Source: Promethearchaeota archaeon
Lineage (GTDB): Archaea > Asgardarchaeota > Lokiarchaeia > Sigynarchaeales > SOKP01
Direction: 5' to 3'
Assembly (NCBI GenBank): GCA_004524515.1
Contig: SDNV01000142.1
Location: forward strand, 1-6,764
DNA: 6,764 nucleotides
Shown: positions 1-4,755 of the stretch, piece after piece
Position numbering within the stretch: the first letter of the stretch is position 1
Layout: each line of letters opens with the position of its first letter
Notes under the pieces: generated by a model
The model's input: the letters and a program-made list of their open reading frames with translations, nothing else
The model's database searches: none
Told to the model about the DNA's origin: nothing
Program-made: the position numbers and the translations under genes

Positions 1-606
1 AAGGGATTGAAAGGTAAAATTACTTTATATCAAGATCCCAAGAAAGATTCCATCGTAAAAGTGAATCGCTATAAAAAGAAAAAACTTTTCTATTATTCAG
101 ATAAAGTCATATGGATGCCAGCAGAAGGAACTGTAGTTCTTGGAGACAAGCCTTATAAATTCACTCCTGAAAAGTGTTATGGAAGATTGGATTGGGGACG
201 AGGGGTATGGCCATATAAGATCAATTGGTATTGGGGTGGTGCCTCGGGTAAAACAGCAGATGGACATGAAATTTGGTTTAGCCATGGGCATTCGTATGAA
301 GATCCGGCTCTTCATGATAAAAATATGGTAGGTTATGATGGGCAAGGTCATAAACTTGGACCAATTAGATTTCATGTACCTGAAAATCCGATGGATCCAT
401 GGGGATTTACAAGCGAAGACGGACGATTTGAGATGACTTTAAAACCAATATTTCATCACATATCTGGAATGAATTTTGTAATATTCTCATCTAAGTCAAT
501 CATTGCCTATGGGTATTATTCAGGAACTGTTGTTTTAGATGATGGTACTAAACTTCACGTTGAAAATTTATTAGGACATGCGGAAGCAATAAAATGGCGC
601 TGGTAA
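1..606 (+). CDS. DUF2804 family protein, 5'-truncated by window edge
   Basis: The frame is open from the first base (codon AAG at 1-3) to a TAA at 604-606. The first possible start is a TTG at 7-9 with no usable ribosome binding site, so I read this as the C-terminal ~200 residues of a longer gene. The block at about nt 187-240 (DWGRGVWPYKINWYWG) matches the hallmark of the uncharacterised DUF2804 family (PF10974). So do the later pieces: a glycine/histidine stretch (FSHGH), a short HKLGPI element, a PWGFTSEDGRFEMT block and a C-terminal LGHAEAIKWRW. Family members are, from memory, about 330-350 residues, so 130-150 residues should lie upstream. The visible part is rich in aromatic residues and short beta-type segments, with no membrane segment, suggesting a soluble beta-rich protein. 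No biochemical function is known to me. It converges on the neighbouring minus-strand gene with only 38 bp between stop codons. Confidence 0.8.
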   Translation, partial: KGLKGKITLYQDPKKDSIVKVNRYKKKKLFYYSDKVIWMPAEGTVVLGDKPYKFTPEKCYGRLDWGRGVWPYKINWYWGGASGKTADGHEIWFSHGHSYEDPALHDKNMVGYDGQGHKLGPIRFHVPENPMDPWGFTSEDGRFEMTLKPIFHHISGMNFVIFSSKSIIAYGYYSGTVVLDDGTKLHVENLLGHAEAIKWRW

Positions 607-622
607 ATTAAATTATTAAGAG

Positions 623-628
623 AAAAAA
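623..628 (-). terminator. Possible weak poly-T terminator for the kinase-like gene
   Basis: On the minus strand a run of six T lies about 17-22 nt beyond the stop codon of the gene at 645-1745. Archaeal transcription often stops at short T-rich tracts without a hairpin. The tract is short and the DNA is AT-rich, so this is only suggestive. No equivalent T-run for the plus-strand DUF2804 gene is seen in the 38-bp gap. Confidence 0.3.
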
Positions 629-644
629 TAGGAATTCCGAGTGG

Positions 645-1745
645 CTATAAATTATAATATAGCAATGTCATTAATAACGCACAGAATATAGGATTTAAAA
701 TATTATCATCGATTTTAAGGCTCAATAAATCAACAAGCAAAAACATCGTTGCTCCTCCAAGCGATATAATGATTATTTTTAATATCGGTAAATTGGTCTC
801 AAATATCCATAATGCTAAAATACTAACTCCGAAAGATGCACAAAACCCCGCAATATATCCTATTATTGTTTTTTTACTAGATTTAGGAAAATTACGTTTA
901 CCTAATCTCATACCAATAATAGAAGCCGCTCCATCCCCTATTGTTGCTATTAAAGCAGAGGCCGCAAATATACCGAACGGTAAAAAGAAAATGGGTACGA
1001 ATGCTAACACCATTGCTGCTGGTTTAGTAAATTCATAAATTTCTCTACGTTTGATGGTTTTTTTTAATACCTTGGACACCATATCAGGTAAAAAATGATA
1101 AATATTTCTGCTTTCAAATATGTATGATAATCGAACGTAATCTAAAGTGGCAAATACTAATATACCAGATAATCCGGCAGTTAATATTAAAAATCTTCCA
1201 AAATCTTGTCCACTAATTCCCCATATGCGATCAGCATTCCATGTATTATCCCATATATAGATTGCAAACACCCAAAGAAAAATGATTATCCCAGCAGGCA
1301 CTAAATGTAAAATTTTTCTATGAACATCTGTATTTAAAGTGTGTGTTCTCGGATCATCAATTTGAGCATTGAATTCATCAAAATCCTTTAAAAAAACTTT
1401 AATATTTCTCTTTCGTTTAATATCCGGATCCTTGATTATCACATATCTGTATTGATAATATAATATAAGAAATAGGATAAATGGGGTTAAAATACAAATA
1501 AATAATGTAGATAAATATTGAAACCATATAATATTCGCGTTATTTGTCGAATAGAAAAAGGGATACAATAAACCAGCAAGAATCCATAAAAAAAATATGA
1601 TGATTGAATTATTAAAATTATGTTCTTCCGGAAATTTTCTGTTTAATTTGAATGCATAATAAAGTTGTGCAAAACCGTTAGTTATAAATAATATAACAAC
1701 AGGTAGGGTAATTATATTATAAGCCACAATAATTTTATTTAACAT
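645..1745 (-). CDS. Polyprenol/dolichol/phytol kinase-like integral membrane protein
   Basis: A 366-residue, very hydrophobic protein with roughly nine membrane segments. The C-terminal half carries the signature of the CTP-dependent polyprenol kinase superfamily (eukaryotic dolichol kinase Sec59, plant VTE5 phytol kinase and prokaryotic relatives): HRKILH at 142-147, IGDGAASIIGMRLGK at 269-283, KKTIIGY at 291-297, and DDN near the C-terminus (347-349). Members phosphorylate a prenyl alcohol using CTP; the catalytic residues are thought to lie in these loops. The substrate here is not readable from sequence; geranylgeraniol, dolichol or another isoprenoid alcohol is plausible in an archaeon. 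The first ~135 residues are an added module of about three membrane helices and a charged loop (KDPDIKRKRN, 105-114). Typical short prokaryotic relatives are about 200 residues. The ATG at 1743-1745 has no clear Shine-Dalgarno sequence, so a leaderless or short-leader transcript is possible. A CDP-alcohol or cytidylyltransferase-like activity cannot be excluded. Confidence 0.78.
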   Translation of the reverse strand: MLNKIIVAYNIITLPVVILFITNGFAQLYYAFKLNRKFPEEHNFNNSIIIFFLWILAGLLYPFFYSTNNANIIWFQYLSTLFICILTPFILFLILYYQYRYVIIKDPDIKRKRNIKVFLKDFDEFNAQIDDPRTHTLNTDVHRKILHLVPAGIIIFLWVFAIYIWDNTWNADRIWGISGQDFGRFLILTAGLSGILVFATLDYVRLSYIFESRNIYHFLPDMVSKVLKKTIKRREIYEFTKPAAMVLAFVPIFFLPFGIFAASALIATIGDGAASIIGMRLGKRNFPKSSKKTIIGYIAGFCASFGVSILALWIFETNLPILKIIIISLGGATMFLLVDLLSLKIDDNILNPIFCALLMTLLYYNL

Positions 1746-1794
1746 ACCATATCAAAAATATATTTTGAAAAAGCAATTATTTTAGAGTGAAATT
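1746..1794. promoter_or_regulatory. Divergent promoter region between kinase-like and dehydrogenase genes
   Basis: This 49-bp gap separates two divergent starts. It holds a self-complementary AT box, AAAATATATTTT, at 1755-1766. Its centre is about 35 nt from the plus-strand ATG, which fits a TATA box giving a short leader. That leader would carry the GAGTGA at 1785-1790 as the ribosome binding site, four bases before the ATG at 1795. For the minus gene the same box lies too close to the start for the usual ~25-nt spacing. A second AT-rich element reading TAAAATAA on the minus strand (about 1776-1783) is better placed. Both TATA assignments are inferences in very AT-rich DNA. Confidence 0.45.
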
Positions 1795-2811
1795 ATGAAA
1801 GCAGCATTATATGAAGGAAAAAAAAAAATCAGAATTGTAGATATACCAAAACCTACCCCTCAAGAGGGAGAAGTTTTAGTTAAAGTAAAATATGCCGGTA
1901 TTTGTGGATCAGACTTAGAATTCTATAAAACAGGATTATGGCCCACTCCTTGTGTATTAGGACATGAAATCACGGGGACAATAGCAGAGCTGGGATCCGA
2001 AATTAAGAGATGGAAAAACGGAGATAGAGTGACAATAGCTCCAGGTTTAGCATGCGGAAAGTGTTATTATTGCAAAATGGGATATACTAATTTATGTGAT
2101 GGTTCTTTTGAAGGGATCGGAATTGGGAAAAATGGCGGATTTGAAGAATATGTTTTAGTTCCAGAACATTGCCTTATTTCTCTGCCAGATACAGTTCCCT
2201 TTAAACATGGAACAGTTTTTGACCAAATAGGTACAGGTTTAATGGCTTTAAGAGAAGCTAATTTTATCGCAGGTAATTCAGCTGTTGTACTGGGTTTAGG
2301 GACAATAGGACAGTTTATGTTTCAGTGTTGTAAAATTGCGGGAGCTAGTACTATTGTTGTAGTTGAAAAAAATCCTTATCGCCTCGAAATTGCTAAAAGA
2401 TTTGAGCCGGATGTAGCATTAAGCAAACTTTTATTATCGAAGATCAAAAGAGCGAATAAAAGAGGAGTCTCAGGAGCAGATTTCGTATTTGAATGCTCTG
2501 GCACCCCTATATTAGTAAATGCCGCTCTTGATGTTGTACGCAAAGGAGGAACCATCGTACAAATCGGACTTTGGGATAAACCCCTTGAAATTAATCTCCT
2601 TAAATATGTGATAAACCAAAACCATATCCTAGGTGTTATGGGATGTATTAGAACAGATCTTGAGTTTGCCATAGATTTAGTAGCCCGTAAACTCATTGAT
2701 CCTGACCCAATTATAACTAAGATTATTCCACTTGACGATATTGTAGAAGAAGGATTTGAATGTGGTATCGATCCAGAAACAAAAGAAATAAAAATTCTTG
2801 TTGCCCCCTAA
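1795..2811 (+). CDS. Zinc-dependent medium-chain alcohol/polyol dehydrogenase
   Basis: A complete 338-residue member of the zinc-binding medium-chain dehydrogenase family (sorbitol, butanediol and threonine dehydrogenase branch). It should oxidise a secondary alcohol or polyol with a nicotinamide cofactor in the cytoplasm. Catalytic zinc ligands are visible as C37 (in GICGSD), H57-E58 (GHE) and probably D143. The structural zinc site is intact: C87, C90, C93 and C101. The Rossmann fold shows GLGTIG at 167-172 with an acidic residue (E191) at the end of the second strand, which in this family favours NAD over NADP. The position usually held by histidine in the CGSDxH motif is E42 here. The ATG at 1795 follows a GAGTGA ribosome binding site. 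The symporter gene follows on the same strand after 121 bp, so the two could serve the same sugar or polyol, though each seems to have its own promoter. The substrate is undetermined. Confidence 0.9.
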   Translation: MKAALYEGKKKIRIVDIPKPTPQEGEVLVKVKYAGICGSDLEFYKTGLWPTPCVLGHEITGTIAELGSEIKRWKNGDRVTIAPGLACGKCYYCKMGYTNLCDGSFEGIGIGKNGGFEEYVLVPEHCLISLPDTVPFKHGTVFDQIGTGLMALREANFIAGNSAVVLGLGTIGQFMFQCCKIAGASTIVVVEKNPYRLEIAKRFEPDVALSKLLLSKIKRANKRGVSGADFVFECSGTPILVNAALDVVRKGGTIVQIGLWDKPLEINLLKYVINQNHILGVMGCIRTDLEFAIDLVARKLIDPDPIITKIIPLDDIVEEGFECGIDPETKEIKILVAP

Positions 2812-2846
2812 AAATTCTAAAAGTCATTTTAAACTATATTTCTCTA

Positions 2847-2853
2847 TTTTTTT
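2847..2853 (+). terminator. Poly-T terminator after the dehydrogenase
   Basis: A run of seven T, preceded by a pyrimidine-rich TTTCTCTA stretch, lies about 35 nt past the dehydrogenase stop. It precedes the TATA-like box of the symporter gene. This is the form expected for an archaeal intrinsic terminator, with no hairpin needed. It argues that the two plus-strand genes are at least partly separate transcription units. Confidence 0.45.
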
Positions 2854-2897
2854 AGGAATTAGTCATTAGACAAATAAAGTATTTAGTAGATAAGAAA

Positions 2898-2932
2898 TTT
2901 AATAAATATATAAGTTTAAATTAGGGATATTA
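2898..2932 (+). promoter_or_regulatory. TATA-like box and leader of the GPH symporter gene
   Basis: An AT-rich element, TTTAATAAATATATAA (2898-2913), is centred about 27 nt before the ATG at 2933, the spacing expected if transcription starts at or just before the start codon. A weak Shine-Dalgarno-like AGGGAT lies at 2923-2928. It would be used only if transcription starts further upstream, so leaderless and leadered readings compete here. Confidence 0.4.
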
Positions 2933-4306
2933 ATGAGTGAAAGTATATTTGGCACAAAACAAAAAACAGCATTCTCTCTTGCATTCTTGCCGGGATGGCT
3001 AATTCAAGGCGTATTTGTGGTGTGGGTATTTTCTTTCTATTTTTCTGCTGTAGGATTATCTGTATATTATATTATGTTAGCATACATCATCTGGGCGTTA
3101 TGGAATGCCATAAATGATCCCTTAGTTGGTTATATTTCGGACCGAACCAGTACTCGTTGGGGTCGTAGAAAACCTTTTATCATGGTCGGAATAGTACCTG
3201 TTTTAATCATCATGATTATTGTATGGATTGTTCCTTTCCAAGCATCCTTCTTCATTTTTCTCTATCTTCTAATTATTCTCTTTGCTTTTGACACCTTTTT
3301 TACAATGATTGCTGTACCTTTGGATTGTCTTTTTCCTGAATTATATTCAACAGAAGAAGATAGGGCTCAAGTTAATATTTATAGGCAAATTTTTTCTGTT
3401 ATAGGGATAATTGGAGCTTTTTTAATCCCAAGCATTTTTATTGGAGAAATCTCTGTTAGAGAAGGGTATTTAATCAGTGGAGTTATTATTACGATAATAG
3501 GGGCTATTACCCTTTTGATATCTTTAAAATGGGGGATAACAGAAAGAGAAGAATTTAAATTGGACAGTCAACATGAATTTGGTTATTTTGAAGGACTGAA
3601 ATATACATTTAAGAACCGGGCATTTGTTCTCTATACTATAATGTTAGTAGCATTTGAATATATCCAGCTGTTACAAGCCACTATTATGCCACAGTTTAGT
3701 AAATTTGTACTAAATGAAGAGAGTACATTAGCATCAGGCATTCTTTTGGGATTAAATCAGATAGTTGCTATCGCTTCTATGGTTATATGGAGTAAAATTG
3801 GTTTCAAGTTAGGCAGTAAAAAAGGATATTTCATAGCTGTTTGTATTTTACTATTGTCTTTAATTCCCTTATTTTTTATAAAAGATTTAAATAGTGCTAT
3901 TCTTGTGGTATCCATAAGCGGAATAGGATTTGGAGGATTATTATATTTTACAACCCTATTAATTGCAGATATTATTGATGAAGATGAACTTAAAACGGGG
4001 GTTCGTCGAGAAGGGTCTTTTTTCGGACCAACAAATTTCTTTATGAGAATCACGGGCATTTTTTCCATCTTAACAATTTCTCTTGTGTTTTCCTCTACTG
4101 GCTGGGAAGAATACACCCCAAATCCTGGTGTAGACGTGATTTTTGGTCTTAGGCTTTTAATGGTTGTCTTTCCAATGATAGCTGCGGCAGTTCTTGCATT
4201 AGCTATAACCTTATATCCTCTCTCAAAAAGTAGAGTTTTGGAAATCAAAAAGGAAATGGCTGAGCTCCATCAAAAAAAAAGGGATCGAGTGTCTAAAGAA
4301 AGTTAA
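2933..4306 (+). CDS. GPH-family (MelB-like) sugar:cation symporter
   Basis: A 457-residue membrane protein of about twelve helices in the glycoside-pentoside-hexuronide:cation symporter family of the major facilitator superfamily. It should bring a sugar, glycoside or uronide into the cell. The N-half signature is clear: NDPLVGYISDRT at 61-72 followed by RWGRRKPF at 75-82, the loop between helices 2 and 3. The mid-domain PELYSTEEDRAQ (135-146) with R151 and the second-half DIIDEDELKTGVRREG (346-361) are also typical. The C-terminus is a short basic cytoplasmic tail. Aligned by eye to E. coli MelB, the cation-site residues D55, D59 and D124 correspond to N58, D62 and A128, so two of three acidic residues are absent. 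Many GPH members differ in the same way, so coupling to Na+ or H+ cannot be read off. The neighbouring dehydrogenase suggests that polyol or sugar oxidation may follow uptake. Confidence 0.9.
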   Translation: MSESIFGTKQKTAFSLAFLPGWLIQGVFVVWVFSFYFSAVGLSVYYIMLAYIIWALWNAINDPLVGYISDRTSTRWGRRKPFIMVGIVPVLIIMIIVWIVPFQASFFIFLYLLIILFAFDTFFTMIAVPLDCLFPELYSTEEDRAQVNIYRQIFSVIGIIGAFLIPSIFIGEISVREGYLISGVIITIIGAITLLISLKWGITEREEFKLDSQHEFGYFEGLKYTFKNRAFVLYTIMLVAFEYIQLLQATIMPQFSKFVLNEESTLASGILLGLNQIVAIASMVIWSKIGFKLGSKKGYFIAVCILLLSLIPLFFIKDLNSAILVVSISGIGFGGLLYFTTLLIADIIDEDELKTGVRREGSFFGPTNFFMRITGIFSILTISLVFSSTGWEEYTPNPGVDVIFGLRLLMVVFPMIAAAVLALAITLYPLSKSRVLEIKKEMAELHQKKRDRVSKES

Positions 4307-4361
4307 AAATAGAATTAAACTAATTCTTAAAAAAATCTCAAATAACATCTATAATTTTTAA

Positions 4362-4371
4362 TTTTTTTTTT
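4362..4371 (+). terminator. Poly-T terminator after the symporter gene
   Basis: Ten consecutive T lie about 55 nt past the symporter stop codon, followed shortly by a second T-rich stretch (TTTTTCTCT). This is a strong archaeal-type terminator candidate. Confidence 0.55.
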
Positions 4372-4426
4372 AGGTTTTTCTCTAATACATAAGTTTTTCG
4401 TTTGAAAAAAATTAAAAAAGAGTAAT

Positions 4427-4436
4427 AAAAAAAAAA
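4427..4436 (-). terminator. Poly-T terminator after the Tes/small-protein pair
   Basis: Ten A on the plus strand read as ten T on the minus strand, about 31 nt past the stop of the 91-residue gene. It would end the two-gene minus-strand transcript. Together with the T10 tract at 4362-4371 it forms a back-to-back pair of terminators between converging units. Confidence 0.55.
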
Positions 4437-4466
4437 GCATATGATAAATAAATAATAAAAAATGTT

Positions 4467-4742
4467 TTAAAGCCCAAATAAAAAAACTTGGTCAAGCACA
4501 TCATGGACTTTTTTTAAGTTTTCCTTGCCTAAAGACTCATCAATTTTTACTTTTAGGTCTAAAATTGTACTTAGCCCTTTTATTACAGTATTTTGAATGA
4601 AATTGTTAAAAATGGATTTTTCAGCGTTCTTCTTGGCAAAATATTCTACCCTATTTAACATTGCTTCTTCATATTCTTTCGCTGCCGTTGTATTCAATTC
4701 AACTAATTCTCTTAATTTTATATCTGATTCTTCTTCAACCAT
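4467..4742 (-). CDS. Uncharacterised 91-residue acidic helical protein, downstream of the Tes-like gene
   Basis: I do not recognise this family. The product is 91 residues, contains no cysteine and is strongly charged (about 17 acidic and 13 basic residues). It looks almost wholly helical: a charged N-terminal stretch (MVEEESDIKLRELVEL), an alanine/glutamate helix around 18-42, an amphipathic segment around 45-66, and a short hydrophobic end (VFLFGL). There is no signal peptide or membrane span. It starts 11 nt after the stop of the Tes-like gene. Its ribosome binding site AGGTGAT (minus strand, 4755 to 4749) matches seven bases of the archaeal anti-Shine-Dalgarno complement, overlaps the upstream TAG stop and leaves a 6-nt spacer. 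The two genes are therefore very likely co-transcribed and probably translationally coupled. This supports the ORF being real and suggests, but does not prove, a role alongside the radical SAM enzyme, such as a small partner or stability factor. Confidence 0.75.
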   Translation of the reverse strand: MVEEESDIKLRELVELNTTAAKEYEEAMLNRVEYFAKKNAEKSIFNNFIQNTVIKGLSTILDLKVKIDESLGKENLKKVHDVLDQVFLFGL

Positions 4743-4748
4743 CTATTT

Positions 4749-4755
4749 ATCACCT
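4749..4755 (-). promoter_or_regulatory. Strong Shine-Dalgarno site overlapping the Tes stop codon
   Basis: The minus strand reads AGGTGAT, then a 6-nt spacer, then the ATG at 4742. The first two bases are the last two of the upstream TAG stop (4756-4754). It is the best ribosome binding site in the window and suits reinitiation or coupled translation of the small downstream gene. Confidence 0.7.

Larger units (their letters stand above)
4307..4466. other. Convergent intergenic region, no gene seen
   Basis: This 160-bp stretch lies between two converging genes. It is made almost entirely of A and T runs, with one T10 tract serving the plus strand and one A10 tract serving the minus strand. 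I see no open frame of useful length, no RNA-gene-like structure and no convincing inverted repeat. Confidence 0.6.

Noticed and set aside
7..9. TTG as the true start of the DUF2804 gene
   Set aside because: The frame is open to the window edge, only six bases are visible upstream, and the family needs a long N-terminal part that is missing.
97..375. Open frame on the minus strand inside the DUF2804 gene
   Set aside because: It lies opposite a recognisable protein and its translation resembles no protein; a shadow frame.
2376..2696. Open frame on the minus strand inside the dehydrogenase gene
   Set aside because: It overlaps the Rossmann domain of a well-supported gene and has no family features.
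3757..4248. 163-codon open frame on the minus strand inside the symporter gene
   Set aside because: It is fully antisense to conserved GPH motifs, and its composition looks like reverse-read membrane codons.
4318..4330. 13-bp repeat AACTAATTCTTAA shared with 6585-6597
   Set aside because: AT-rich and short, in two unrelated intergenic contexts; likely chance.
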